A stretch of DNA of 64,000 nucleotides, taken from NCBI GenBank assembly GCA_019671005.1, contig CM033712.1, positions 76,272,479 to 76,336,478 on the forward strand. The letters run 5' to 3'. Shown one piece after another: positions 1 through 12,002 of the stretch. Numbering within the stretch: position 1 is the stretch's first letter; each line of letters starts with the position of its first letter. Made by a program: the position numbers and the translations under genes. This DNA comes from Hibiscus mutabilis (Eukaryota > Streptophyta > Magnoliopsida > Malvales > Malvaceae). The notes beneath the pieces are model-generated. The model was not told where the DNA came from. It worked only from the letters and a program-made list of their open reading frames with translations, and made no database searches.

Positions 1-622
1 AATTTTAAATAAGGATACTGGTAATATTATATTTTGACCCCTGAAACTATAAAATTTTTAATTTTATTTTTTAAAAAATTATATTTAAAAAATTATAAAA
101 GTATATAAGTTATAACGATGATAAAATTATATTTCAACCCTAAATTTCCATGTTTTAATCCAAAATCTTACACATCTAAAAGCATGCAAATATATCTCGT
201 GAATTATTGTTTGTAGGGTAATTACATATTGTACAGAGCATTATGTTGTTGACAATGCATCAATTAATGGATAAAATTGGGTATCATCACACATATTAAA
301 AAAGTGGAGAACTACAGATGATTAAATTTTATCCATTAATTGATGAGAATTAAATATGAAACTATGCTAACTGCCATGAGAATTATGGCCTCATTTCATG
401 ACTGATAAACATAAGGCTGGTTTACTTCAGAGAATTTACAGTCAATTTTCAAGGGAAACTGATGGTTTGGAGGTTACAGAGATAAGCGGATCCGATGTCG
501 GAGTTGCCTTCTTCCTTAACCTCTCTTTTACACTAGAATACTCCCGGTTCATTATTCAGATAACTGTTTCTCACTAGTTTTCGGTAAAGAGATGTTGTTC
601 GAGGTCCCTCGAGGCGTCACTC
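1..622. other. AT-rich intergenic sequence
   Basis: No gene is visible on either strand. The stretch contains the 21-bp perfect inverted repeat listed separately. From about 480 it becomes less AT-rich, and from there to about 1010 it could be an old LTR remnant, but no paired copy lies in the window to confirm this. Confidence 0.5.
258..345. repeat. perfect 21-bp inverted repeat (hairpin)
   Basis: Positions 258-278 and 325-345 are exact reverse complements, separated by a 46-base loop. The arms begin CATCAATTAATGG and end CCATTAATTGATG. The pairing weakens but continues a few bases into the loop, so the hairpin may be a decayed MITE core. Confidence 0.7.
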
Positions 623-718
623 CGAGAGTAACCCTTCAAGGCTGAAACTATCATTGTAAAGTGCACATAACGAGAGTAACCCTTCAAGGCTGAAACTACC
701 ATCGTAAAGTGCACATAA
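623..718. repeat. 48-bp tandem duplication
   Basis: Two adjacent copies (623-670 and 671-718) start with CGAGAGTAACCCTTCAAGG and end GTGCACATAA. They differ at only a few positions. The flanks to about 1010 hold no gene; from 1010 to 1364 there are AT-rich phrases resembling the arms of the 13.3 kb inverted-repeat element. Confidence 0.75.
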
Positions 719-1364
719 TTGTTTGATTTTGAGCTCTGTGTTTGAGTTCGAGCTTGTTCGTCCTCACAAGATCTCACATGATGGTTCTTATTGTTTTGAG
801 AACTTTGGTTATTCTGTTGTTGTATAAGTTTAGGGATGTTATTGTAGTATTCTTGTAAAGTCGTTCTCTCTTCTCGACAATTTTAGAAACTCGTTATAAT
901 TGTGACTTTGAGGTAATTGAAATTATTTTTAAGAAAAACTCATTGCGTCTTCCCGACGAGTTCCTTTGAATTTTTCGGATATTCTCTTCCCTCCTAAAAT
1001 TGCCGTGCTCAGTCAAACAATTATTTTTTCAAGCATCCATTTCAGCTATTGTTTACTCAAGGAGATTATCCCAGAGAATATAACGGATGATCTAGTGATT
1101 ATTTTATAACAAACAAAATTTAATGATCATTTTATAACATTTAAAAGTTAAGTGATAAATATATCATTTTATCATAATTCAGTGACTATTTTGCAAGCAT
1201 TATCCAAAAATATTTCTTCATGGGTTGAAACGCAGCGTTCGGCTCTCCCCTATAGTAATTTTTTTTCCTGATAATGTGTAATGAGTTCATTATATTATTA
1301 AAAAGCACAAACACAGAGCTAAAACTACCGACCACTAACTGAAAATCAAAATCTAGAAAAAGAA

Positions 1365-3241
1365 ATGAAACTATTGTGCCTCTACAGTTCGGCCCCTCCA
1401 GTTCTTCCAGTCCCGGCAACCGGTTCAGATCTCGACATCCCAATTTTCTCTAATTTTACTGTGAGATCCCCGCGTCGTCGTTTTACTCGTCTGGTAGTTA
1501 ATTCCAGAGGTAGAACCGGAGAAGATCCTCCCCCTCTGGTTCTCTCCAGTTCCTCCGCTTACGACGTCCTCGGCGTCGACCCTAACTGCTCTGCCGCCGA
1601 GCTCAAAGCTGCTTTTCGCGCCAAAGTAATAAACAAATAAGTTAGAGTTTTATTTGTTTAATTAAATTCAAATTTTAGCTGCAAAGTAATAAATTAATCT
1701 GTTCATTTGCCAAGAGAATTGCGGGGGAAAAGCTTCTTAATTTTCTTAATTAATTATATGATTTTTAATTATTTTTTGCGTTTTTGTTCAAAGGTTAAGC
1801 AGTATCATCCCGATGTATACAAAGATGGAGGAGATTCCGATACTATGATCCGTCGTGTAATCCAGGCCTATGGGGTTTTATTTATTTTTTACTTTTCCCC
1901 CAATTTACAATTTCATTTAGTTTTCTATTCTATTGTGTTCCAATTTATGTTGTAGTAATTTTCATACTTAATTGTATAATATTCTTATAATTACTAAAAA
2001 CAATAGGGTTTCGATGATTTAGGGTTTCCAGTTTGTTCTTTTTGACACTCTTTTGCTATAGGAATTGAATGATGAACTTTGGATTAATATTTCCTCCAGA
2101 TTTTGTCCAATTACAGCCGGTCGGAGATCATCGAGAGGTGATTTTCTTTCTTCTCTTTTCCTTTTATAAGATTCAAGAACTATTTATTTTGCTAATTTTG
2201 AAAGATTCTTTACATTGCTTTGTTTTGCATTCATGAATGTGTTTACTGTTGTAATTTGTTAAGTTCTTTTATCTTTTGCTCTTTCATTTCTCTGTTTTTG
2301 TTATTTTATTGGAACATTATTGTTTTGCAATATTAACTGTTGGGTATATACATTGTTTAGTGAATGCTTAGATCCTTTCGACCACCCCGAGAGCGAAGCA
2401 TTCGATGTTTTCGTTAACGAAGTTCTTTGCATCGGCAAAGGTAATCAAGCTGCTTATATTGTGGCAGAAACATGTCCAAGTTAAACATATTGCTAGGTTG
2501 TTTTAACATGTAAAACATTAATGTAGCATATGTGTTTACTGTGAGCAAACACTGTTCTGAAAACATCTGTAGGTTGCCCATATTCATGCGTAAAGAGAGC
2601 CCCTCATGCATTCGCATACGATCCTTCGACCGGAATCGCACATGCAACTTCTCAAGGTTTGTATATTCAGTAGTCGGTTCTCATTTTAACCTTTTTTCAC
2701 TCTGTGATTATATTACTCGGGGAACTTTCTCAGTTTTCTTTTTCGTATCCGGAGGAGTATAAAGCTGTTTAAAGTACTTGTCTTTGTGATTTATCAGGAC
2801 ACAGTGAAGATTATCAAGTTCAGCTTGCGGTTGGTCTGTGTCCGAGAAATTGCATCCATTTTGTGACACGTTCACAAAGAATCATTCTGGAGGAGTTACT
2901 TGATAGGTATGTATGTATCTCTGATAGCCTTCAAGAAATTCTCATTGCCCCTAATCAAGTTACCTTACCGTCGATCATATTCGGAAACGAGATAGTCCTA
3001 TAATTGCTTCCGGCTTTTATAATCCTTTAGTTTCATTAAACATTTGTTATTGGTTTTTCAGTAATGCATGCTTATGAAATATGGTTTCGGATTATGCAGC
3101 ATCCTGAATGTGCCTTTCGACATTTCAGCGGAAGCAGACTTGCTTTATTCTCTTATAGTTAAAGCCAGGTTCGAAAATAATAGGTACCAAAAGCCAAAGA
3201 AGAAGCCGAAAACTTCCACCAAAAATGTTGATTGGTTTTGA
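1365..3241 (+). CDS. Chloroplast DnaJ-ferredoxin protein (DJC76/77/82-type)
   Basis: J-domain co-chaperone fused to a bacterial-type ferredoxin region; the family is plastid-targeted and stimulates Hsp70 while carrying a putative 4Fe-4S cluster. Seven exons join in frame to 264 residues: 1365-1625, 1794-1874, 2100-2137, 2361-2440, 2573-2656, 2798-2906 and 3100-3241, all with GT-AG borders. The first ~60 residues are Ser/Arg-rich like a transit peptide. The J domain (about 65-120) has the HPD triad at 92-94. The cluster region has Cys150, Cys155 and Cys159, then Cys196 and Cys200 in a CPRNCIH motif. The first spacing is C-x4-C-x3-C, wider than the usual CxxCxxC. A Glu expected after the J-domain AY is Gly114. 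The gene looks intact and converges on the broken LPA3-like gene. Which Arabidopsis paralogue it matches is not certain. Confidence 0.88.
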
Positions 3242-3661
3242 ACTGTGAGTGGATTGGAGGAATGTTCGACCTCCGGAGCCACATGCAACTAACAACGTTT
3301 CAGCTCGCACCGATGAAAGTACAGCACATAATATATGCGCCCGCATATACCGCGATAGTTTATGTGTGATTCTTTGAAGAGAGGTGGCTGAACAGAAGAA
3401 TATGTCTGCAACATGTTCATACACAAGCATATGGATAAGATTCTGTAAACATATCCGAGTCCGGGTAACATATGTGAACTGTATCATAAGATTTACTGAT
3501 ATTAGCCAAAGGAAGGTTAATTCATATTGTATCTAAATTTTGTCTCTGCACCTTACAATGCAATATACACGTTGGAAGACGTCGTAAAAGAAAAGATACA
3601 AAGCCGAAAATTTCCGGCATTGAAACCCAAACAATTTCGTACGGAACTCGATATGAAGACA
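3242..3661. other. Intergenic space between convergent genes
   Basis: About 420 bases separate the stop of the DnaJ-ferredoxin gene from the 3' end of the LPA3-like gene. It should hold both 3' UTRs. Short open frames here show no recognisable protein. Confidence 0.5.
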
Positions 3662-5971
3662 TTATTTTGAAATGGCTTTCACGAATCAATTCAATGAAGA
3701 GAAAATGCTCGCAGCTTGGCTAAACAATGAAGGACCTTGCTCTGACTTTGCCTCTGTGTTTCCTAATATTATCCGAAAAGATGAAACAAAATTCAAAATG
3801 TTTGCATTTTTATGTTGGATTGTCCATGCACGATTGAGTAGTTTCAGAAAGCGAATTAACCTCGAGTTCTTCTGCATCGGGACGGCTCACGAGTTCTTTT
3901 GCAAGCAGATATCTTCCGAGCCTGTCTTTATCATCGTAAAACACCTTCCACAATCTGAAAACGAGTACAAAAGAGAGAATTCAAAATGGCTAAAACATGT
4001 CAACCCGATCACGGAGGCTGAGTTCGATATTCAGACCATTACAACGAAATCTAAATAAGGCTTACCCTGGATAACATCTAAACACAGCACCAGCTGCCAA
4101 AGGTCTCATTGAGTAAACTGTCGTGAAAGAACTGCAATACAAACGAGATATAGTTTATTGATTATTACTGCGATATAACCACCGAGTAGCCGGGTACAGA
4201 TATCAAATACGAGTGCTTTATCGAAAATGAAAAATCGAGATAATATAGCATGAGAGTTTGTAAGAACTTTAACAAGGAGAACAGAGAAACCAAAAGAAAG
4301 TATAAGGATGAACATACGTAGACTTACCGTAAAAAGTATCGCCTTAACTGACGAACATTTACCCCGACTCCGACATCTTCGCTTATAAGACGCGGGTTCC
4401 ACATGATGAGAGGCCTAGGCTACCAACATATGAAAGAAAATTATGATGAGAGAACAGCACTATGTTCTGATATCAACTTATCAAATGCTTCTGTACTATT
4501 TAATGCTACCAATTTGATGCATTTATATGACATGAACAAGCCGGCTAATGATGAATATCAACAGTTAAAGTTGCACTAATTCAAAGAGATTAGCACAAAC
4601 AAAATTTTCGAGCTGTGTTTCCGCCTCCAGTGATTAATAGACAAGGCACCACTGGCACACAAAATAAGGTTATGCAACTGTTTCCGGCTGTGTTACCATG
4701 ATTGTGCATGTAATGAATGTTGTCGCGATTGATCGCAAAACATATAGCGTTTAGGCACCAGCAAAGAAAACCGAAATTGCAGAATAATGGTCTGCAGATC
4801 AAACAAGGGAATGAAACCGAGGGAGTGAGGAGGGGATGAATTTATATGGTCCTAGCATTGTTAGACATTACATGCAGTATAATGCCAAGCTAGATTGGTA
4901 CCGGATCATCTGATAGTTCCGAGGCAATTCTCTGTACGCGCTCCAACATCTGGTAATCGGGAACAACCATGACAATAATCTCATCTTGGCTCTCCACAGG
5001 CTTCCGGTCACTCAAACTAGATAAACACAAACAGAGGAATTGCACAAGCATGAGTTACATACATCAGTACATGCTAACATGTTGCAATCAAATGTCGATC
5101 GGATTCTACAAACAAACCAAATAATCAAACAATTATCATCTATAAGGAAAGCAATTGCCTGGCAAATCCAAAAGCAGCATCCTTCCATCGATATTTCAGT
5201 AATGCAGCAACTACAGCATCTGGAAATATAGCATCAAATCAAATTAACAATGCAGGAATTGTAGTTCAAAGCTTCCAATTTTCTAATCATTCCTTTTTAG
5301 GGTTATTAAACTGACCTGGCCTCCAGTTTCTTCAATAAGTGTATCCAAGAAAATCCTGGACAATTCCCAAAGCTCAGCTTGAGCACCTTCATCATCAAGA
5401 AACTGTAGCTGAGGTATTAAGAGCTCAACCTGTAAAATGGCAAACTATTCTATCAAAACCTGAAATCAAAAGGCATAGAAAATTAAAATCAAAATCTTTC
5501 TTTGGCACATACAATAGCTCTCATTCCTCCAGAAGATGTAAACAAGGCACTTGCTTCACCTGATTGCCTCACTGCTCCCTCCAAATCAGATGGCAAACAA
5601 CTGAAATATAAAAGATAAAAAGACAACACCATTTACGGTCCAAAAAAGCGCAAAACTTTCGAGTTTTACGGGGAGTAAGAAGATACTATATATTAAATGA
5701 ACCTGTCATCTTCTTCTTCAATGGTTTGTTCCTGGGTTTGTACAGAAGATGCTGTGACATCTTCAAGATCAGCTTCAGAAGGGTCACCTTGGAATTTCTC
5801 AAACTTTGCAAATGTTGTTGAGGTAGACCAAGTTCTTGTCACTGAAATTCCATGGCAGCCGTTGAAAATGGGATAAGAAAAAGATAAGGGGAAGTTTGTG
5901 GTTGAGATTGAACTATTGGGTTTCCAAGTAATGAAACAACTGTTGATGCAGCTAGGTGCTGCAACAGCCAT
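3662..5971 (-). pseudogene. LPA3: LPA3-like (DUF1995) PSII assembly factor, apparently broken
   Basis: LPA3 is a chloroplast factor that helps assemble CP43 into photosystem II. Exons recognised on the minus strand: 5971-5703 (start and Ser/Thr-rich transit peptide), 5600-5513, 5429-5316, a remnant near 5232-5159, 5016-4902, 4419-4328, 4131-4066, 3954-3861, and a last exon near 3772-3686. Family phrases include LPSDLEGAVRQSGEAS, LLKYRWKDAAFGFA, RPLIMWNPRLISEDVG and SEQGPSLFSQAASIFSSLN. Most joins keep frame. Lesions: no usable acceptor before exon 4 (the nearest AG forces an early stop); its donor is GC instead of GT; the expected acceptor of the last exon reads GG; and the last exon has TGA at 3688-3686 where an Arg codon is expected, a few codons before the ancestral stop at 3664-3662. 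One lesion alone could be tolerated; together they suggest a recent pseudogene. Confidence 0.75.
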
Positions 5972-6644
5972 GAAAGAATAGCTCTGAATTATCAACTGGT
6001 AAATTGTTGGTAAAGAATATTTCTTCAATATTTGCAGGACTTATTATTATTATTTAATTAATTAATGGTAACAAAATATGAGGTGCGAAATGAATAGAAA
6101 TTTGTCATTTTTGTGCTTTTTTTTTCTATGTCACATAGAGATCAGACCTAATCACTAAACTAGTGAGGTCGTTACCAAAACCATCGACCATCGTTTAACA
6201 TGATCATGAATTTGGTTAGGCCAGGACGGACAAACCGAATACAACAATGTAAGGGCGTAAAAAATAGCCGACCTGGAATTCGACTAAAATTAATTCGATT
6301 ATGTACTTGTTGTAATTCAGGTGATAATATCCGAACTCGATTAAGTTCAATGTGACGTGATCTGAACGAGTTGTACTTGATGATTTTAGACCAAAACCCT
6401 ATCTGAAAATAACTCGAACTAAAATTGAATTTGATATTGTGATAATTGAACTCGATCTGATAATGAACGTGAACTCAAAATTAATCAAGTAAATATATAA
6501 TATAACTTGACTTAAAACGACCCGTGACCTAATTTTATCTATTTTGTTTTATCAACCTGACTTGTTTTTGGCCCGGTATGTTAGGATTGTAAATGAGTAG
6601 AGCAAGTGATACCTTTTGTATTTAGTTTAAGGAAAATATATGGT
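5972..6644. other. Upstream region of LPA3-like gene and degenerate repeat
   Basis: This includes the presumed promoter of the minus-strand LPA3-like gene. From about 6240 to 6560 there are repeated CTCGA/ACTCGAT phrases like those in the inverted-repeat elements at 17.6 kb and 58.4 kb, so it is probably a decayed element of that kind. No gene is seen. Confidence 0.4.
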
Positions 6645-8022
6645 GCACTGACGTTTTGTTTCCACAAGCGCCCTAATTTTAGAAGTTAGAGATCCAATTT
6701 ATAATTTAGGGGATTAGAATTTAGAGTTTGTGGTTAGAATTTAGAGTTTAGTATTTAGGGTTTATAGGTTAGAGTTTAGGTTTTAAGGTGCGTTTGGTTC
6801 GCAGAATATAAGATTACTCTTGGAAATAGGATTTTCGAAATGTAACATTACTTGAGATATTACTCGGAATATTAGATTACCCTTGTTTGGTTTATTTGGT
6901 AGTAATGTAAGATTACATTGTTTGGTTGAGGGAATATAAAATAACTTAGAAGTAAATTTTACCATAGTGTCCTTGTAATATATTTTCTTTTTAACTAGTT
7001 AAACTTTTAATATTAATTTAAAAATATTTGCCCGAAGATTCATACAATTATACTTAGCATTTTACTGATATAATTAGTATAAACAATATGAAATATATAT
7101 TTTTATTAATATTATAATTCTTATAATTAAAATAAATAAATAAATATTTTATGGGTAATATCATTTAAATATTAAAGTAATGTAAAATATTTTTAAATAA
7201 ACATACTCTCCAAATATTAAAGCATGATTGAAATAATAAAATGAATAATAAATTTACATAAAGTCAAGAAAAAAATGATAAATAGGAGATGATGATCGTA
7301 TCATGAAACATTAAGTTACAAAGATTCCTACGAAAATAAAACATAAAACTAATAAACTCAAATGTTTTCCTTCTAATGTGTTATGTGTCTATTTTATTTT
7401 ATTACCAAAATTTTATAGAAAATTTATTGAGTATTTAGACATTTTATCGAAAATTTTCATAGCCATATTTTTTCCTTTTATTTAAATATTAAAATACTTT
7501 TAAATATGTGTAAAACCATTTAAATATTAAACTAATATGAAATAAATTATTTAATAAATTTACGCAATTTAAATATGCTACAAAGGATTCAAATTAAAAA
7601 AACTCATTATTTTAAGGGTAATTTTGTCCAAAGTGGAGGAAATTGACAAATACCTAAAGGAAGGGTGGGAATCACATTCCCGGAATGTTGACAAAAAACG
7701 CTACTGTTGGTAATAATTTTTTTCGGGTTAGTGGGAATGAGGACAAACCAAATATGGGAATAAGATTCCGGAAAAGATTACTACCCCTGGTATTAATCTT
7801 TTTTGTGAACCAAACGCCCCTTTAGGGTAATATGGTAGGGATTTAGGTTTTTACCTATAACCCCTAAATTCTAACCCTAAATACTAAATTCAAACCACGG
7901 TCCCTAAATTATAAGCACATAAACCTAAACTCCTAAACTATGAACCCTAAATTAAATCCTTAATCCCTAAAATTAGGGCGTTTGTGGAAACAAAATGTTT
8001 TCACCGCCAGTGCATAGTATAA
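6645..8022. mobile_element. MITE with telomere-like core, split by another element
   Basis: The outer ends are inverted copies. The left end near 6645 reads GTGCACTGACG then TTTTGTTTCCACAAGCGCC, and the right end near 8020 reads as its reverse complement. Inward of each end lie degenerate TTTAGGG-type units (left) and CCCTAAA-type units (right). The element at 6786-7821 sits in the middle and separates the two halves. Confidence 0.65.
6786..7821. mobile_element. Non-autonomous PIF/Harbinger (Tourist-like) element
   Basis: The terminal inverted repeats are AGGTGCGTTTGGTTC on the left and the reverse complement of AGGGGCGTTTGGTTC on the right, one mismatch in fifteen. A TTA trinucleotide flanks both ends (6783-6785 and 7822-7824), the target duplication typical of PIF/Harbinger. 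The interior is AT-rich and has no transposase. Related copies lie at about 14590-15540 and from 47551. Confidence 0.75.
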
Positions 8023-8358
8023 TTACCCTTTAGTTTAACCCCAAAACTCTTAATTTTCTAGGAGGGAAATTATCCACCCAATCTAAAATTTAAACTTTTT
8101 TTCTTTATTTTCTTCATTTTTTCGTATATAAAAACTCTTAATTGTTTGAAGAAAATTATAAACCCAATCCAAAATTTTCTTTTTCGTAAATCCTAAACCT
8201 TATAACCCTCAAATATATAATCTAAACCTTAAGCCCAAACTTTATACTCCTAAAAACATATTATAATATCATCATTGTTATTATTATATAAACTAAAAAT
8301 AATATTATAAACCCCAAACTATTTTATGATATTTAATCTTTAATTGACATTGTTGAAT
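8023..8358. repeat. Degenerate CCCTAAA-like AT-rich tract
   Basis: Repeated phrases such as CCTAAACCTTATAACCC and TCTAAACCTTAAGCCC resemble the cores of the telomere-like MITEs but have no clear ends. No gene is seen. Confidence 0.4.
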
Positions 8359-9712
8359 GCATAACTTAACTAATTGTAAATCTGTAATGGCATAAAGTCA
8401 AAAATTACCTTTAATGTTTAACTGAGTAATTATTTTGGTTCCTATTTTTTTAGCAATTCAACTCTCAAGGTTTTATTTTGGGTCAAAATGGTCCTTATGC
8501 GGATGAAAACTGTTAATCAACTGACGGTGAATAACTCGAAATGACGTGACAAACATATATGACAGTGCACGCTGACATGACATTATCATATAAACAAATG
8601 TGTTGACTTGAAAAACATTACATCGGTCAAAAAATAATTTTACAAAATTATACAAAATATAGGCTTAATAGGCAAATAGGTGCCCAAACTATACCCTTTT
8701 TCTGTTTAGGTGCCCAAACTATTTTTCGGGCCAAATAGGTGTCTAAAGTTTCATTTCGCGACTCATTTAAGGTTCTCTGTTAATTTTCACCGTTAAATAT
8801 CACGTGTCACCTCCAGAAAATCCAAAATTATATTATAAATAAATAAAATTAATAAAAGAAAATAAAAATAAAAATATATCCTAAAAATTTCAAATATTTC
8901 TAAAATAGTCGCCAAATCCCTAAACCCCCAAATCCGACCACTCTCGCCGGCGGCGACCACGTTGCCAGCAACGGAATGAAGCGCCCTCCCTCGCCGAACA
9001 ACTCACACGTCGTTCGTTGCCCCTCCAGCCGCCGTTCGTCGCCGAATCGTTCGAAAGAACCATTTGTCAATTTCGTCGATTCGCACGTCGACGGTCGATT
9101 TCTGGCGACGGGGTGGTCCGGAAAATGGTCGCAATGGTCCGGCGAGCGATGTGGTGGGTTGCGGCATGGCAATCGATGGCGAAATCGGCCCAAATCGGGA
9201 TTTAGGTTTTGGGGAGTTAAGGATTTTGGATTTTAGGGGCTGTTTTGTAAAATCTAAAAAAAAATTAGAGATTTTTTTAAAATTAATTAATTTTATTTAT
9301 TTTTAATATAATTTCGGATTTTTCTGGAGGTGACACGTGGCATTTAACGGTGAAAATTAACGGAGAACCTTAAATGGGTCACGAAATGAAACTTTAGGCA
9401 CCTATTTGGCCCAAAAAATAGTTTGGGCACCTAAAAAGAAAAAATAGCATAGTTTGGGAACTTAGCCTAAAATATAAAATATATTTTTGATGACTTATCA
9501 TTATGTCAAGTCATTTCAAACTGGTTACGGTCGGGTTTTTAAAAATGTTCATCTGCAGTGAGGTCATTTTGACCCAAAATGAAACGTTGAAGGTTGAATT
9601 GCTCCAAAAAATAGGGGCAAAATAACTATTTAGTTAAACATTGAGAGTATTTTTTTTTTTTGACTTTATGCCATCTGTAATTGATAGAGAAACATTTTTA
9701 GTTAAGATATAT
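8359..9712. mobile_element. Outer inverted-repeat element of a nested pair
   Basis: The left arm (about 8359-8640) and right arm (about 9490-9712) are inverted copies sharing ATGGCATAAAGTCAAAAA, TGTTTAACT, GCAATTCAAC and TTTTGGGTCAAAATG phrases. The space between the arms is occupied by a second complete inverted-repeat element (8662-9467). Confidence 0.65.
8662..9467. mobile_element. MULE-like long-TIR element with GC-rich core (copy 1)
   Basis: The ends are GGCTTAATAGG and the complementary CTTAGCC. Arms of roughly 200 bases carry mirrored phrases such as TTTGGGCACCTA and GTTAATTTTCACCGTTAAA. Both flanks show AAAATATA, consistent with an 8-9 bp target duplication. The centre (about 8910-9240) is GC-rich and gene-like, with many CG dinucleotides and short open frames, but encodes no protein I recognise. 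A second copy is at 39473-40205 in the opposite orientation. Confidence 0.65.
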
Positions 9713-11039
9713 AATATATGTGTTTATAAATTTTTCGACGGTATATAATTCAACTATTATTAATGGGTTATTGAGTTCTTTTGATGTTGACGTTGTTATT
9801 AACAAAAAAAATTTGTTTTTCTTTGTAATTTTGACTTTAATATTTTTTTTTTATGCATGAGCTTTTTGGCAACTATTGTCCCTATTTTCCTTATATTTGA
9901 GTACGTTGTAACTCTGATTCCTTCCATTATTTTTATTAATAAAATTCCATGGTTATTGTTAAAAAAATTATTATTAATAAATAAAATGATATATAACATC
10001 AAAAAGTTCAAAATTAGATTCGATCAAATTTATTTTTAATAATGTATTATTGTCAGGTTTATTGTCAGTGTATATGTATTATATTTCATTTATATATTTT
10101 CTTATTTCTATTATTATTATAACTAACATTTCATTTGTGCATTTTACTTTTGTACGCAACACAACTTTCTTTATATACCAATTTAGGCGTCGTAGGGATG
10201 GACACGGTTGGGTCAGGTTTTTAACTGATTTAAACTCGATCGAAAATAATTACCTAAAACTTGAATCTGTTCCGACCATATCTATAAAAAATAATTTTAA
10301 GGATTTAATCGTAAAAAATAATTTTAAGGACTTATTTGTAAAAAAAAAAATTAAGAATTAAATTGTAAATAAAAATTTAATTTTAAAGATCTAATTGTAA
10401 AAAATATAAAGAGACAACATTATTGTAAATATTCTTAAAATATAGGGAACATTGCATTATTAGTCTAGGTCGGACCGGATATTTTTACTATAAACCCGAA
10501 CCCAACCTCACCTTTAATAAAAATCCAGCATGAACCTATTTTCTACAAAAAGAAATCAGTCGTGAGGGTGCTCTAACCTTCCACACGTTTAATGTGCTCT
10601 CGAACTCGATCATTATTTCGGTTCAAATACAGACTATATCGATAGATTTTTGATCGTACACAATCCAAAACAATTGATGACGACTCTAAACTATGACTAG
10701 CCTTTAAACGTCAACTCAGTCAAACAAAAACGACGTCTTGTGTCGTCATCCCCACACACTCCCGACAACTAGCTATTTAAGACCCCAAATCTTTGACACC
10801 TTTTTCTCCTTGTTCTACATTTGATTTTCAAATAGTGAAATCAAGAAATAAAAGTCAATAGTGCTGATAATTAAAAAAGAGATAAAAGACTGAAAAATAT
10901 TGTTAATAAGATTCAATTTGCCGACTACAAGTAAAATAAAATTATTTTCACTAACACACTATACCACTAAAATAAAAAATATTTATCAATCCTAAAACAA
11001 GTAAACTAAATTATAACTTAAAATTTTGTAAGGGTTAAA
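9713..11039. other. AT-rich intergenic sequence with degenerate tandem units
   Basis: No gene is visible. Around 10285-10400 a unit of about 28 bases built on AAAAAATAATTTTAAGGA repeats several times with decay. Around 10195-10260 and 10465-10520 there are GGTCGGG/CCCGAACCC phrases typical of decayed short elements. Confidence 0.45.
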
Positions 11040-11795
11040 TTACAAAAAGAATGGACCGTTGGGTAAGGGACGGAGCATATATATTGTGGGACTAATTGAG
11101 TTTGATGAGGAGGTGAGCTCTGGAAAGGATATTAGGGGATTAGAAATTGATCGTGTAAGTGGGGATGCTTGTTTTGATGGGGAAACAAATACGGATGGTG
11201 TTACGGATAACAATAATTTTAAGTTTGATTTATTTACTATTGCTGAGAATGTGATTGAGAATAACCAAAATTCTTTACGGGTAGAGTTCGTGTCTACGGA
11301 TGGAACTGTGAAGTCTGTACAAGTTGTGAAGCATTCCGTTGCTTCTCCAGTGCTGGTTGCTAGTTCGTCGACACCGATTAAGAGAAGACGGGAAAGGCCT
11401 CGTAAAGACCACACATGGTTGGAGCTACACTACCAGAACCGGAACTGCTGGCCGAGACTCGAGCAGTTTTGGGTAGAGAGGAAGAAATCATTAAGAAAAT
11501 TACTAAAAATGTTGTTTTTTGGGGCAATAATTTATGAGGGATACGGATTCTTTCTTGGAATGTCTGGAGTTTGGGTATATCTGTTAAGAAGAGGGGAGTT
11601 AGAAACATTCTTAAAAAGAACAGGTGTGATATGGTATTCCTTCAGGAATCTAAAATAAAGGAGGTGTCGATTAGCTTAACTAGACGTCTTTAGCTTTCGG
11701 ACAACTTCGACTTTGTTTTTGCGCTTTCGGTTGGGACTTTGTTTTGGCTTTCATATTTGTTGATAAAAAAAATAATAGTTAAATAACGCCTTTAT
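11040..11795 (+). mobile_element. Internally deleted L1-type LINE fragment
   Basis: The 5' part of a LINE can be read in shifting frames: an open frame at 11059-11658 with a basic KRRRERPRK stretch, then an endonuclease-like segment (ILKKNRCDMVFLQESKIKE) near 11600-11670. The sequence then jumps to a 3'-end-like tail near 11690-11790 ending in an A-rich run. Reverse transcriptase is absent, so this is a dead, internally deleted copy. Confidence 0.6.
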
Positions 11796-12002
11796 TTCTC
11801 TCAACTTTTGGATTTAAAAAGTTTAATATATTTTTATCCTTAATATGGGCGGGCTACAGGGCTAGCCCCCGCCATTCCACTTTAGCTTCCCCCTCGCCCA
11901 TTGTTTCCACTTTCATCCAAGCATGACCGGTCAATGCATGCAAATTTTGGTTCCGTTTTCTGTTTAGAATATGTTAAAATCCCATCTCCTTCACGTCGTT
12001 GC

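Noticed and set aside
3672..4058. 128-codon plus-strand open frame
   Set aside because: It is antisense to the last exons of the LPA3-like gene, whose family sequence is clear on the minus strand.
6700..8000. True interstitial telomere
   Set aside because: The TTTAGGG units are strongly degenerate and bounded by MITE ends, so they belong to the element.
8900..9306. Overlapping open frames in the GC-rich element core
   Set aside because: Open frames on both strands follow from base composition; no start context, domain or splice structure supports a gene.
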